From contig NZ_WIAD01000019.1 of NCBI RefSeq assembly GCF_009618275.1, positions 28,047 through 92,046 of the forward strand: a DNA stretch of 64,000 bases, in the 5' to 3' direction. Below are positions 41,678 to 51,272 of this stretch, piece after piece. Below the pieces are notes generated by a model. The model saw nothing but the letters and a program-made list of their open reading frames with translations. It had not been told where the DNA came from and searched no databases. The position numbers were made by a program, and so were the translations under genes. The first letter of the stretch is position 1. The number at the start of each line of letters is the position of its first letter. The DNA comes from Roseimaritima sediminicola (GTDB lineage Bacteria; Planctomycetota; Planctomycetia; Pirellulales; Pirellulaceae).

Positions 41678-44511
41678 ACGACGTCGAGGGGCAACCGGAA
41701 CTGCCGCGATACGTCGTCGGCATCGACCTCGGGACGACCAACTGCGCCCTGGCCGCGGTCGACACCCACCAGGACGACTGGCAGGCGACCTGCATGCCGA
41801 TCCCGCAGTGGATCGATCACGGCCAGTGGGAACGTCGCGACACGCTGCCCTCGTTCCATTACGAATGGACCGCCGCCGAAGCATCCGGCCCGGACCAGCG
41901 GCTGCCGTGGCAGAGCCAGCCGCAATCCACCTGCGTCGGCGTGTATGCCCGCGACGCCGGCACTCGGCATCCGGGCCGCCGAGCCGCTTCGGCCAAGAGC
42001 TGGCTCTCGCACGACGGCGTCGACCGCACGGCCGACCTGCTGCCCTGGCACGGCGATGCCGACGTCCAGCGGCTCTCGCCCGTCGACGCCTCGGCCGCCT
42101 ACCTGCAACACCTCCGCCAGGCCTGGGATCACCAGCACCCCGAGCACCCGCTGGCCGAGCAGGACGTGATCATCACCCTGCCGGCTTCCTTCGACGAGGT
42201 GGCCCGGGAGTTGACCGTGCGGGCGGCCAAGCAGGCCGGGTTGCCGCGCGTGTATCTGATCGAAGAACCGCAGGCCGCCTTCTACGCCTGGATCGACCAT
42301 CAAGGCGACGCCTGGCAGCAATCGGTCACTCCAGGACAATTAATTTTGGTCTGCGACATCGGCGGCGGCACCACCGACCTGACCCTGATTCGCGTTCGCA
42401 GCGCGGCCGGCGGCCAAGTGCAGTTCCATCGCGTCGCGGTGGGCAAACACCTGATCCTCGGCGGCGACAACCTGGACCTGGCGATCGCCAAACTGGCCGA
42501 ACGCAAGCACCTGGCCGAACACCCGAGCGAGACGCTGTCTCCGGCCCAGTGGGAACGGCTGGTGCAGGCCTCGCGGATGGTCAAGGAAACGATGCTGGGC
42601 GATCAGCGGCCGCCGGCTTACACCATCAACCTGCCGGCCGAAGGAGCGAGTTTGATCGGCGGAGCGATCCAGATTTCGCTGTCGGCCGAAGAGATCGACG
42701 CGGCCGTGCTCGACGGCTTCTTTCCCCGCGTGCCGCTGGACTCTCGTCCCACGACGGGCAGCAGCGGGTTCCAGGAATTCGGTCTGCCCTATGCCGCCGA
42801 CCCGGCGGTCACGCGTCACCTGGCCGCCTTCCTCAGCGAACATCGTCACAGCGGCATGGGCGACGATGCCGCCGCGGCCGACCGCCCGGATCTGATCCTC
42901 TTCAACGGCGGCGTGCTGGGCAGCGCCGCGATCGGCCAGCGGATCGTCGACGCGGTCGCCGACTGGTTCGGCGACCCGCAGCACACCTGGCGGCCACGCG
43001 TGCTGGAAAACCAACGACTGGACCTGGCCGTGGCCCGCGGCGCCGCCTACTACGGCATGGTCCGTCGCGGCCAAGGCGTGCGAATCGCCGCGAACCTCGG
43101 CCGATCCTACTACATGCAGGTCGGCGACACCCCGCCCACCGGATTGTGTTTGATTCCCGGCAGCGCCGAAGCCGGCCAGCGGTTCACGGCCAGCGACCAT
43201 CCGCTGCAGCTGCAGATCGGCACGCCGGTTCAGTTCCCGCTGTGGGTCAGCAGCACGCGGCTGGCCGACGACGTGGGTCAACTGGTCCCCATGCAGGACG
43301 GCGAAGCCACGCCGCTGCCGCCGATCTGCACGGCCCTGGTGCGAGGCCGCCAGCGCCAGCAGGCCAGCGTCCGCGTGGTGATCGAGTCGGAGCTGAGTGA
43401 GATCGGGACCGTGGGCTTGTACTGCGTCGACACCGATTCTGGAAAACGGTGGAAACTGGAGTTCGACATCCGCAGCACCCTGGAAACCGACCGCGAGGCG
43501 CATCAGGGCAGCGGCGAAGCGGCGGGGATCGTCGACAGCGATACGCTGCAAACCTGCGAGCAAACGCTGCGAGCCGTGTTCGAGGCGAGCGGTACCGGAG
43601 AAACGGCGGACGGCGGCGAGCAAGCGGCGGGCGCGGATCGGCAACGGCCGCTGAAGCCCGGGCGGCTGGTGCGCACCCTGGAACAGGCGGTCGACGCTCC
43701 CAAGAGTCAGTGGCCGCCGTCGCTGCTGCGAGCGATGTGGCAGATGCTGGTGGACCTGGAACCGGGCCGCCGCCAATCGCCCCAGCACGAATCGCGATGG
43801 CTGAACCTGCTGGGCTACTGCCTGCGGCCCGGCTACGGCGTCGCCGTGGACGACTGGCGAGTCGCCCAGTCGTGGCGGCTGGTGCATCGCAAATTAACTT
43901 TCGCCAACGCCGGCTCGCGGATTCAGGCCGCCATCCTGTGGCGGCGGATCGCCGGCGGGATGACGCACACCCAGCAGAACCAATTGGCCCTGCCGCTGGT
44001 GGCCGGTTTGAAAGGCAAATCCGGGCGGATCGAAGCCAACGAAGCGATCGAGAATTGGCGGTTGTTGGGGTCGCTGGAGCGACTGGATACGCCGACCAAG
44101 ATCCAGCTGGGCCAGATCGCCCTGAAGCAGCTGGGGCAAAAGAAACACGAAAAACTGCACGAGGCGCTCGCCTGGGCGGTGGGCCGCATCGGCACCCGCC
44201 AGCCCACCTACGGACCGCTGAACACGACCGTCCCGCGCGAGGAGGTCGCGCGGTGGATCCAGCAGCTCTCCTCCAGGCCGGCCGGCCTGGCCGCCTTGCC
44301 GCTGGCGCTCGTCCAGTTGGCTCGGCAAACCGGCGACCGGTTCCGCGACGTGGACGCAGACGCCCGCCACGCCGCCGCCGCCTGGCTCGAAGCCGCCGAG
44401 GCCGGGGAGCATTACGTGCGATTGGTGCGCGAAGGCGGCCGCTTGGACAGCGACGAGGAATCCGCCGTCTTCGGCGAATCCTTGCCCTTGGGCATCCGCC
44501 TGGTACGCTGA
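41674..44511 (+). CDS. Hsp70-family protein with C-terminal DUF3731 extension (second of pair)
   Basis: A 945-aa divergent Hsp70 starting at GTG 41674, overlapping the previous stop (GTGA). The ATPase domain (1-460) has VVGIDLGTTNCALAAVD, ITLPASFDEVARELTVR, LVCDIGGGTTDLTLIR and LILFNGGVLGSAAIGQR. A beta-rich middle follows (470-600, with GTPVQFPLWVSSTRLADDVG). A helical C-terminal extension of about 330 residues (SLLRAMWQMLVDLEPGRRQS onwards) corresponds to the DUF3731 region. The two Hsp70s align end to end in the ATPase part, so they are paralogues. With DUF2760 they form a conserved operon of unknown function. Confidence 0.92.
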   Translation: MNDVEGQPELPRYVVGIDLGTTNCALAAVDTHQDDWQATCMPIPQWIDHGQWERRDTLPSFHYEWTAAEASGPDQRLPWQSQPQSTCVGVYARDAGTRHPGRRAASAKSWLSHDGVDRTADLLPWHGDADVQRLSPVDASAAYLQHLRQAWDHQHPEHPLAEQDVIITLPASFDEVARELTVRAAKQAGLPRVYLIEEPQAAFYAWIDHQGDAWQQSVTPGQLILVCDIGGGTTDLTLIRVRSAAGGQVQFHRVAVGKHLILGGDNLDLAIAKLAERKHLAEHPSETLSPAQWERLVQASRMVKETMLGDQRPPAYTINLPAEGASLIGGAIQISLSAEEIDAAVLDGFFPRVPLDSRPTTGSSGFQEFGLPYAADPAVTRHLAAFLSEHRHSGMGDDAAAADRPDLILFNGGVLGSAAIGQRIVDAVADWFGDPQHTWRPRVLENQRLDLAVARGAAYYGMVRRGQGVRIAANLGRSYYMQVGDTPPTGLCLIPGSAEAGQRFTASDHPLQLQIGTPVQFPLWVSSTRLADDVGQLVPMQDGEATPLPPICTALVRGRQRQQASVRVVIESELSEIGTVGLYCVDTDSGKRWKLEFDIRSTLETDREAHQGSGEAAGIVDSDTLQTCEQTLRAVFEASGTGETADGGEQAAGADRQRPLKPGRLVRTLEQAVDAPKSQWPPSLLRAMWQMLVDLEPGRRQSPQHESRWLNLLGYCLRPGYGVAVDDWRVAQSWRLVHRKLTFANAGSRIQAAILWRRIAGGMTHTQQNQLALPLVAGLKGKSGRIEANEAIENWRLLGSLERLDTPTKIQLGQIALKQLGQKKHEKLHEALAWAVGRIGTRQPTYGPLNTTVPREEVARWIQQLSSRPAGLAALPLALVQLARQTGDRFRDVDADARHAAAAWLEAAEAGEHYVRLVREGGRLDSDEESAVFGESLPLGIRLVR

Positions 44512-44529
44512 CGCCCGCTCCACGCACCG

Positions 44530-44830
44530 CAAATCTCAGATCGCCTGACTCCGGCGGAATCTGCGCATTAAAAGAATCGTTTTCTCCCCTCTCCCCCGAA
44601 GCCTGGCGAGCCTAAGCGAGTCAGGCTTCGGGGGAGAGGGGTTGGGGGTGAGGGGGACCAGCAGCGCAGCACCACCAGTACGGTGTCTCGATGCGGTGCG
44701 GGAATCGGAAAGGCGTACGCAAACATTCATTCCGTTGCACCCGAGCCCCCTCACTCCCGGCCCCTCTCCCACCACTGCTTTGCTCGCTGACGCTCGCGGC
44801 GCAGCGGAGGAGAGGAAAGAAATATACCTT
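44530..44830. repeat. Composite repeat, interior type A, right end decayed
   Basis: Left end CTCAGATCGCCTGACTCCGG then CGGAATCTGCGC, followed by the two opposed CTCCCC hairpin blocks. The distal inverted end is not recognisable after 44830. The middle (GCAGCACCACCAGTACGGTG) matches the copy at 53806 closely. Confidence 0.82.
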
Positions 44831-44880
44831 GCCTTCTATCCCTCCAATCTCCGGCCAGTTCCACGACGCCCCTAGCGCGC

Positions 44881-44917
44881 AGAAAAAGACAGCGAGCCCT
44901 CGGGGGAGGACTCGCTG
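44881..44917 (-). terminator. Rho-independent terminator of the polysaccharide-export gene
   Basis: On the minus strand CAGCGAG and CTCGCTG arms (44890-44917) with an inner CCTC/GAGG pair, followed by TCTTTTTCT. It lies 37 bp past the stop at 44954. Confidence 0.85.
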
Positions 44918-44953
44918 CCTTGGCGTTGCTTCGACGTTACCGCTAGGCCACTT

Positions 44954-46330
44954 TTAATTGCCGCGGAACAATTCTTGGATGCCGTAGGTAAAGAAGGTGC
45001 CGAGACCGAAGTTCAGCAGTTCTTCTTCGCAGCGGTACTGCAGGATCAGCACGTCACCGGCTTGGACCAGCGGTCGGCTGCGCGGATCGTTGATGGCATC
45101 GTTCAGGTCGACTTCGATAATGATCTGACCGTTGCAGTCGGTCTGCCGCAGGATGTACAGAGCTCCGGGCGGCACTCCGCCGACGCTGCCGACGCCACCG
45201 AATCCGCCGGTTCCTCCCGGTGCTCCGATCGCCGATCCTGCGATCGCCATCGCACCGAGCACATCCAGGTCGTAGTCGCGAGGCAGCAGGTACTCGCCCC
45301 CGGGCAGCAGTCCGCCGGTGTAGAACACTTCGGTTTCACGCGATTCAATGTACACGATGTCGCCTTCCTGCAGCCGAATCTGGTCGTCGGAGAGGCTGGG
45401 CACGACGCCTGGCGGCAGCCGCAGCGGAATTCGCAGCACCGAAGGATCTTCGGGCAACTCCGGCGGACAGGCACAAGGATCGCAAGCGGCGACCGCTTGA
45501 TGAGCGTAGAACTGCTGGACGAACTGAGCTCGCTTGCGTTTATCCGCTTTGCTGGCCCGCAGCACCTTGACTTCATTCTTGGCATTGATACCGGGCAATC
45601 CGCCAGTGGCGACCAGAGCGTGCAAAATGTCGTTCTGGTAGGCGGGCAATTTAATCAGCTTGCCCGTCGCGCTCTCGTCGCTGTCGCCGCGAATGGCTGA
45701 ACCGGATCGGAGTCCCGATCGCTGGTTGTTTCGAAGGATGTTGTCCTGCCGCACGACGATCACGTTGTAGGTGCGCTCTTTGATCAGCGTGACGACCGGC
45801 CGAGCCTGCTCCTCTCGCAGGATGCGGTTATCGATGTAGGCCCGACGAATCTGCTCGCGAACCTGTTCCAAAGTCAACCCGCGAACCTCCAGCGGCGCGA
45901 TCAACGGCAGGGCCAGCGTTCCGTCTTCGGCCACCGCGATCGGAAAACCCATCGATGGGGGCAAGGTGCTGTCGGCATCGGGGAAGTGAACCGGCGGCGG
46001 CTCGGGCGTGGTGTCCGGTTGATTGAACGGCAACACGCCTTCGACATAGATCCCCAGCACATCACCAGCGTCCAACTGGTAGTTCCGCGGCGGCTCCAAA
46101 GACAACAGCGAGATGTCGATGGGTTCGAGATTATTCTTCGGCGGCGGGAACAGTTCAGGCGGAAGTCGCTTGGCCGGAATCCCGTTGATTGGATTGGTAA
46201 TGCTGGTGCAACCGGTGGCAAACAAAAGCAGGACCCCTACCGCCGCCTGCCACGACGCGCGGCCACCGTGCAATGGCGACCCCGTCGATCGGGAAGCGCC
46301 CGGATGGGTTGTGGGACGGAGAATCTTCAT
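44954..46330 (-). CDS. Polysaccharide export (Wza-like) outer-membrane lipoprotein
   Basis: About 458 aa from ATG 46330. A lipoprotein signal with lipobox FATGC near residue 41 predicts lipidation and export. The poly_export domain begins YQLDAGDVLGIYVEGVLPFN. It includes PIAVAEDGTLALPLIAPLEV, LTLEQVREQIRRAYI and an SLBB-like region (NDILHALVATGGLPGINAKN), then a second SLBB-like part with GDIVYIESRETEVFYTGGLL and ends GDVLILQYRCEEELLNFGLG. A Gly-rich loop GAPGGTGGFGGVGSVGGVPP lies near residue 385. It follows the 46444 lipoprotein gene with a 113-bp gap and ends in a terminator. Likely role is exopolysaccharide secretion. Confidence 0.92.
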   Translation of the reverse strand: MKILRPTTHPGASRSTGSPLHGGRASWQAAVGVLLLFATGCTSITNPINGIPAKRLPPELFPPPKNNLEPIDISLLSLEPPRNYQLDAGDVLGIYVEGVLPFNQPDTTPEPPPVHFPDADSTLPPSMGFPIAVAEDGTLALPLIAPLEVRGLTLEQVREQIRRAYIDNRILREEQARPVVTLIKERTYNVIVVRQDNILRNNQRSGLRSGSAIRGDSDESATGKLIKLPAYQNDILHALVATGGLPGINAKNEVKVLRASKADKRKRAQFVQQFYAHQAVAACDPCACPPELPEDPSVLRIPLRLPPGVVPSLSDDQIRLQEGDIVYIESRETEVFYTGGLLPGGEYLLPRDYDLDVLGAMAIAGSAIGAPGGTGGFGGVGSVGGVPPGALYILRQTDCNGQIIIEVDLNDAINDPRSRPLVQAGDVLILQYRCEEELLNFGLGTFFTYGIQELFRGN

Positions 46331-46443
46331 CGCTAGTTTCTCGCAGTTTACAGACAATCAATGTGCGAACGGATGTCCAGCAGCATCCGACGACACCGCT
46401 GTGCAGGGGCGACCGCGTGGTGCGTCGCCGAGTCGATTCACGC

Positions 46444-47214
46444 CTAACGAGTCGGGGCGAACAGCATGTTCGGCGCTGCGGCCGAAACGCCTTCCGGCTC
46501 CGGAGCGGCCGGAGGCTGGCTGTTTTGGCCGTCGATCACCGGGCCATCGAGCATGCCTTGCGGCTGCAAGGCCGAGTGCGGAGGCAGGACCGGAGTCGGT
46601 GCCAATCCGTCGCCCATCGGTGCCACACGGACGGGCACACCTTCGGGCGGCGGTGTCAGCTCGACCGGAGGCGTCGTCGCCGGCGGCAAGGTGCCTTCGG
46701 CCATCTCGAGCGGTACCGGGAGCGGAGCCTGATACATCGTGGGCAACTGAGACCAGTGCCCCAGACCATCCTCCTCGGCCGCTTTGGCACCCATTGGATA
46801 ACCGGCAAACCAGGCCGCCACCTTGGCCTGACCCTCAGGCGATTGATATCGCCACCCCCAGTAATCCCGTGGTGCGATCGCCGGTGTACAGCCGTCGCCG
46901 CCATCGGCCACGTCGATGTAGCCTTGGATAAAGCCGGCCGAGAAATGATCTTGGTGACCGTGGTGGTTGTAGCAGTGCTTGCGAGCATGCCAGGCCTGAG
47001 CGGCCAACGCACGGTTTCGATACCCGATCATGAACTCATCGACGCAGTCGCAGCTCGACAAGGACTGATTCAGCCCCTGAAAAACGCTGCATCCGGTCGA
47101 CGAGCCGACGGTCATCGCTCCGACTAGCAGGCCTCCTAGTAGTCGAGCACGCAGTCGACGTCGCCGCGATGGTATGTGCGCTGCAGACGCAACAATTCTC
47201 TTGTGATCCGCCAT
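46444..47214 (-). CDS. Planctomycete lipoprotein of unknown function
   Basis: A 256-aa lipoprotein with a basic N-terminus (SRRRRLRARLLGG) and lipobox GSSTGC near residue 42. A conserved-looking domain (45-160) contains DCVDEFMIGYRNRALAAQAW, His-rich KHCYNHHGHQDHFSAGFIQG and DGCTPAIAPRDYWGWRYQSP. The last 90 residues are Pro-rich and probably disordered. Such proteins occur next to Wza-like genes in planctomycetes, as here, so a role in polysaccharide export or the envelope is likely but unproven. It heads a two-gene transcript. Confidence 0.78.
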   Translation of the reverse strand: MADHKRIVASAAHIPSRRRRLRARLLGGLLVGAMTVGSSTGCSVFQGLNQSLSSCDCVDEFMIGYRNRALAAQAWHARKHCYNHHGHQDHFSAGFIQGYIDVADGGDGCTPAIAPRDYWGWRYQSPEGQAKVAAWFAGYPMGAKAAEEDGLGHWSQLPTMYQAPLPVPLEMAEGTLPPATTPPVELTPPPEGVPVRVAPMGDGLAPTPVLPPHSALQPQGMLDGPVIDGQNSQPPAAPEPEGVSAAAPNMLFAPTR

Positions 47215-47721
47215 TTGGCCCCCCTTGGCTGCACGGCAGTCGCCCTGTTTCCAGCAACGCTGAAAACAGGACCTGGTTCGAAAACAATCGGATGCGTCAG
47301 CGGCGCATCTTTACAGTGTTAGTCATCGCCAAACGGTGGGGTGAGATTGAGGGAAAATGCCAAAACTGGGGGATGAATCGCCTTTGTCGGTCACACGGAT
47401 TTCTCCACCAGCTCCGAAACTAAGACCCGAAACTAAGTCCCGAAGGCTAGATCGCGCGACGCTTTCTTTTCGCGTGGCCAAGATGCCAGAAAATCCACCA
47501 AAGAGGGGTTCCACAACCACTCCAGAGACATTAAGATCAGGACGAGCCGCAAAACCCGCACACCAGGAAGAAACGTTGCGACCTTGCGGACTGGGACGCT
47601 TCGCCGAAATGCGGCAAGACTTAACGACTACGGGGTCAAGTAAAACGCTTTTCAATTTTCCGGAAGTAGCTACGCTAGGACCCCAGCTGATTAGAACGAC
47701 CTTCAACTGACGACTGCTTCT
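47215..47721. other. Divergent intergenic region with leader hairpin
   Basis: 507 bp without a gene or known repeat family. On the minus side a hairpin lies at 47244-47270. The plus-side promoter for the WecA-type gene is probably in the AT-richer stretch 47640-47700 (TTTTCAATTTTCC), but no confident boxes were found. Confidence 0.5.
47244..47270 (-). promoter_or_regulatory. Leader hairpin upstream of the 46444 lipoprotein gene
   Basis: CCTGTTTTCAGC, a GTT loop and GCTGGAAACAGG pair on the minus strand (12-bp stem, one wobble), 30 nt upstream of the start codon. Could be an mRNA 5' structure or a protein site. Confidence 0.5.
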
Positions 47722-49329
47722 ATGGATTTTTCTTCTTGGTCGACCTGGGCTGCTTGGAGTGGCACGACGAGCCAGTCTTCGCTGAACACTCAACTGATGC
47801 AGCTGGCGTTGGTGGCTTTTGTCGCAGCGATCATCGTTTCCCTGTCAACGGTGCCCCTGGTCCGCCACCTGGCTCGGCGCATCGGGATGGTCGATGCCCC
47901 GGACCCGACTCGCAAGCTGCACTCCGGACAGATCGCTCTGGGTGGCGGCGTGGCGATCCTGTTCGCCACCCTGACGGCTCTCGGCCTGTGCGTCGCCCTG
48001 GGTCGCTTCTGGGGCCTCGACCAGTTGCCTTGGGGACCCCACTGGACGGCCCTGACAGTGGGCTGCATCGCCATCGTTGCGCTGGGTATCATCGACGACC
48101 GCTTCGTCCTCCGCGGCCGCCAGAAATTACTTTGCCAGGTCGCCATCGCCGTGGGCATCGTCCTGACCTCCGACGTCTTTGAAAGCGTCGACGTCCTGGG
48201 AATCCACGTCAACTTTGGCATCTTCGGCTTTCTGATCACGGTCGCTTGGCTGCTGGGGGCGATCAACGCGATCAACCTGCTCGACGGCGCCGACGGCATG
48301 GCCAGCACGATCGGAGCCATCCTGGCCGCGGGATTCGCCGCCATCACGGCCCTAAAAGGTGCGTCCTTGGAATGCGCGATCTCCTTGGCGCTGGCCGGCG
48401 CGTTGATCGGGTTTCTGGTCTACAACCGGCCCCCGGCATCGATCTTTATGGGCGATGCGGGCAGCATGATGATCGGCCTGCTATTGGGCACGCTGGCGTT
48501 GTGGAGCTCGCAGAAGGAAACGGCCATCATGGCGGTGGCTCCCTTGGTCGTCTTTGCCATCCCGCTGTTCGATTCGGTGGTCGCCATCCTTCGCCGAGTG
48601 CTGACCGGACGCAGCTTGTACGATGCCGACCGGGCCCATATGCATCACATGCTGCTGCAGCGATTCTCGCACCGCCGCACCCTGGCGATCGTCGCGATGC
48701 TGTGCACGATTTCTACCACCGCAGCGGTCATGAGCGTGGCGTTTAACCGCCAATGGATCGCCCCGCTCGGCGCCGCGATCGCCTTGGGATGGTTGATCCT
48801 CAGCCGCTCGTTCGGCTACGCCGAAGTCGCCTTGCTGTGCACCCGAACCTGGTACTTCGTGGAATCCTTCTTCACGGCCAGCAAGAAATGCGATTCCCAC
48901 GTCCGGCACCGGACCTGGCAGATGCAGGGCTCGCGGTCCTGGGACAGCATCTGGGACAGCCTGGTCGAGTTTGCCGACAAACATCAACTGGCCAAGGTCA
49001 AGATGGACCTGAACATCGCCTGGATGCACGAGGGTTATCACGGCGCGTACCAGCGAGCTCGGCTGCCCGAGAAGTCGCAACAGGTCAGCCTGCGGACGCC
49101 GATCTGGGCGAATGACCGAATCGTCGGACGGCTGGAAGTGATCGGCGGTGGCGAAGCGACCTCCAGCCACATCGTCCTGGAACAATTGATCCAGCGACTG
49201 CAGGACCTCCAGCCCGAGGTCGAACGGCTGCTGGCCGAGATGAGCGCCGCCCACGGGCTGCCCACCGCCGCGACAACCTCGTCCGAACAGTCACAGTCCA
49301 CGCCCGCCCTGGTCGAAGCCAGCGGCTAG
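47722..49329 (+). CDS. WecA/TagO-type undecaprenyl-phosphate sugar-1-phosphate transferase with C-terminal extension
   Basis: A 535-aa polytopic enzyme of the MraY/WecA family that starts polysaccharide synthesis by moving a HexNAc-1-P to undecaprenyl phosphate. About ten TM helices lie in residues 25-385. Motifs are DAPDPTRKLHSGQIALGGG, the Asp pair LGIIDDRF, NAINLLDGADGMAS, FMGDAGSMM and DRAHMHHMLLQRFSHRR (family His box). Residues about 390-520 form a soluble extension (KMDLNIAWMHEGYHGAYQRA, IVGRLEVIGG) not found in ordinary WecA. It is divergent from the export lipoproteins, consistent with one polysaccharide pathway. Confidence 0.92.
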   Translation: MDFSSWSTWAAWSGTTSQSSLNTQLMQLALVAFVAAIIVSLSTVPLVRHLARRIGMVDAPDPTRKLHSGQIALGGGVAILFATLTALGLCVALGRFWGLDQLPWGPHWTALTVGCIAIVALGIIDDRFVLRGRQKLLCQVAIAVGIVLTSDVFESVDVLGIHVNFGIFGFLITVAWLLGAINAINLLDGADGMASTIGAILAAGFAAITALKGASLECAISLALAGALIGFLVYNRPPASIFMGDAGSMMIGLLLGTLALWSSQKETAIMAVAPLVVFAIPLFDSVVAILRRVLTGRSLYDADRAHMHHMLLQRFSHRRTLAIVAMLCTISTTAAVMSVAFNRQWIAPLGAAIALGWLILSRSFGYAEVALLCTRTWYFVESFFTASKKCDSHVRHRTWQMQGSRSWDSIWDSLVEFADKHQLAKVKMDLNIAWMHEGYHGAYQRARLPEKSQQVSLRTPIWANDRIVGRLEVIGGGEATSSHIVLEQLIQRLQDLQPEVERLLAEMSAAHGLPTAATTSSEQSQSTPALVEASG

Positions 49330-49693
49330 GCTCGGCCTGAAAACCTCAGCCGACGGCGCGAGCCGCGGGTCCTACCACCGAACCGAACCATTTCCGCCAG
49401 GTTTTCGGCTGCGGCTCTTCATCCATCCATTTCATCCGACGGGGCTTTCGGACAGAGCCTAGTGGTTGGCTGAGGGTTGCGAGGAGAAATCTCGCGTCCT
49501 GGAATGCTGACCCGACCAACAACCAACAACCAACAACCAACAACCAACAACCAACAACCAACAACCAACAACCAACAACCAACAACCAACAACCAACAAC
49601 CAACAACCAACAACCACACCCCCCTCCCAAATTGGGCGAGTTCCGTTACGCTTCGAGAGCCCCCCTCGCCCCTCCCGCCCTGAGCTGCCCGCC
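49330..49693. other. Gap with heptad array upstream of the symporter
   Basis: 364 bp. Apart from the CCAACAA array at 49515-49613 and a short GGGCGAGTTCCGTTAC match to the AAACTCGGGCGAGTTC family near 49634, nothing is recognised. Confidence 0.6.
49515..49613. repeat. 7-bp tandem array (CCAACAA)
   Basis: About fourteen perfect heptads, 80 bp upstream of the symporter start. Same unit and mRNA orientation as the array before the first BMC-H gene. Confidence 0.95.
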
Positions 49694-51223
49694 GTGCTAC
49701 AGCTTGCCGACCTAATCGTCCTGACGGTTTACATGGGGGCCGTCGTGGCCTTTGGATGTTGGTTTGTTCGCCGCAACCAGTCCTCCGCCGCCTTCATGGT
49801 CGCGCAAGGTGCTCTGCCGGCCTGGGCCGTGGGGCTATCGATCTTCGGCACGTTCCTCAGCAGCAACACCTTCCTGGGCGTTCCCGGCAGAGCCTACGCC
49901 GGCAATTACAACGCCTTCGTGTTCAGCCTATCGCTGCCGGTCGCCGCGTACTTGGCCACGCGGTTCTTCGTGCCCTTTTACCGCAACACCGGCAGCGTTT
50001 CGGCTTACCAGCACCTCGAACAACGCTTCGGCGTCTGGGCCCGGATGTATGCCGTGGTCTGCTACCTGCTGACCCAGATCGCGCGGATGGGCACGATCAT
50101 GGTCGGGGTCAGCCTGGTCCTGCACGCGCTGACCGGCTGGGACCCCAAAACCATTATCCTGGTCGCCGGGATCCTGATCACCGTCTACACGTTACTGGGC
50201 GGGATGGAAGCGGTGATCTGGACCGACGTCGTGCAGTCGATCGTGTTGATGGTCGGAGCGGTAGCCCTGCTGGTTATGCTGCTGTGGGACATGTCCGGCG
50301 GCCCCGCCCAGACGATCGAAATGGCCGCTGCGGAGAACAAGTTCAGCCTCGGCAGCTGGCAGCCCGACCTGACCAGCAAGACCGTGTGGGTGGTCTTTCT
50401 GTTCGGGGTCTTCATCAACTTGGGCAACTTTGGAATCGACCAGAGTTTCGTCCAGCGATACCACACCGCTGACAGCGACGCTGCGGCGGGTCGAGCGGTG
50501 TGGCTGGGGGCGATCCTTTACGTGCCGATCTCGCTGCTGTTTTTCTTCATCGGCACCGCTGCGTATACCTACTACCAGACCCATCCGGAACTGTTGGAAC
50601 AGGTCCGTTCGGCCGCGGTTGCTACCGGCGAACTGGACGCGTCGGCCACGATCCAACATCCGAAACTGGCCGACAAGATCCTCCCGCACTTCATCGCCAC
50701 CAAACTGCCCTTTGGAATGGCGGGCCTGTTGATCGCCGCCATCGCCGCGGCGGCGATGAGCAGCATTGATACGTCGCTGAACTCGTCGGCGACCATCCTG
50801 CTGGAAGACATCTACAAACGTTGGCGGGGCGGCGCGGCGGGGGTCGGCGAATCGGAGTCGATGTGGGTGCTCCGCGTGGCCACCGTCGCTGTGGGGATCA
50901 TCGGCACCGTGATCGCGGTGCAGATGGTTGGCGTCCACAGCATCCTGGATGCCTGGTGGCAACTGCAGGGCGTCTTCGCCGGCGGCATCCTGGGCCTGTT
51001 TCTGCTGGGCATGCTGTCCCGCAGCGCGTCCGGCGGTGTAGCCGCGGTGGCGGTCGCCGCAGGCATCCTGGTGATTGGTTGGATCAGCATGCCGGCCGAC
51101 AGCCAGTGGTTCCCGGACCAGTACCGCAGTGCCCTGGAACCGACCCTGGCGATCGTCGCCGGCACGACGACCATCTTTGGCGTGGGCCTGCTGCTCTCGG
51201 CCGCCAAACGGCAATTTTCTTAA
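49694..51223 (+). CDS. Sodium:solute symporter (SSS family)
   Basis: A 509-aa inner-membrane symporter starting at GTG 49694. About thirteen TM helices are visible. Family features are SIFGTFLSSNTFLGVPGRAY near residue 50, the motif RFGVWARMYAVVCYLLTQIA, YTLLGGMEAVIWTDVVQSIV near 165 and GLLIAAIAAAAMSSIDTSLN near 345, which carries the Na-site serines. The next gene, 49 bp later, is a DapA-family lyase, so a sugar acid or sialic-acid-like substrate is plausible; the sequence does not define it. Codon use matches the neighbours. Confidence 0.92.
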   Translation: MLQLADLIVLTVYMGAVVAFGCWFVRRNQSSAAFMVAQGALPAWAVGLSIFGTFLSSNTFLGVPGRAYAGNYNAFVFSLSLPVAAYLATRFFVPFYRNTGSVSAYQHLEQRFGVWARMYAVVCYLLTQIARMGTIMVGVSLVLHALTGWDPKTIILVAGILITVYTLLGGMEAVIWTDVVQSIVLMVGAVALLVMLLWDMSGGPAQTIEMAAAENKFSLGSWQPDLTSKTVWVVFLFGVFINLGNFGIDQSFVQRYHTADSDAAAGRAVWLGAILYVPISLLFFFIGTAAYTYYQTHPELLEQVRSAAVATGELDASATIQHPKLADKILPHFIATKLPFGMAGLLIAAIAAAAMSSIDTSLNSSATILLEDIYKRWRGGAAGVGESESMWVLRVATVAVGIIGTVIAVQMVGVHSILDAWWQLQGVFAGGILGLFLLGMLSRSASGGVAAVAVAAGILVIGWISMPADSQWFPDQYRSALEPTLAIVAGTTTIFGVGLLLSAAKRQFS

Positions 51224-51272
51224 ACCAACCACCCTCCCTTCCGCTGCTACCACGAGACCGATTTTTCTAGCC

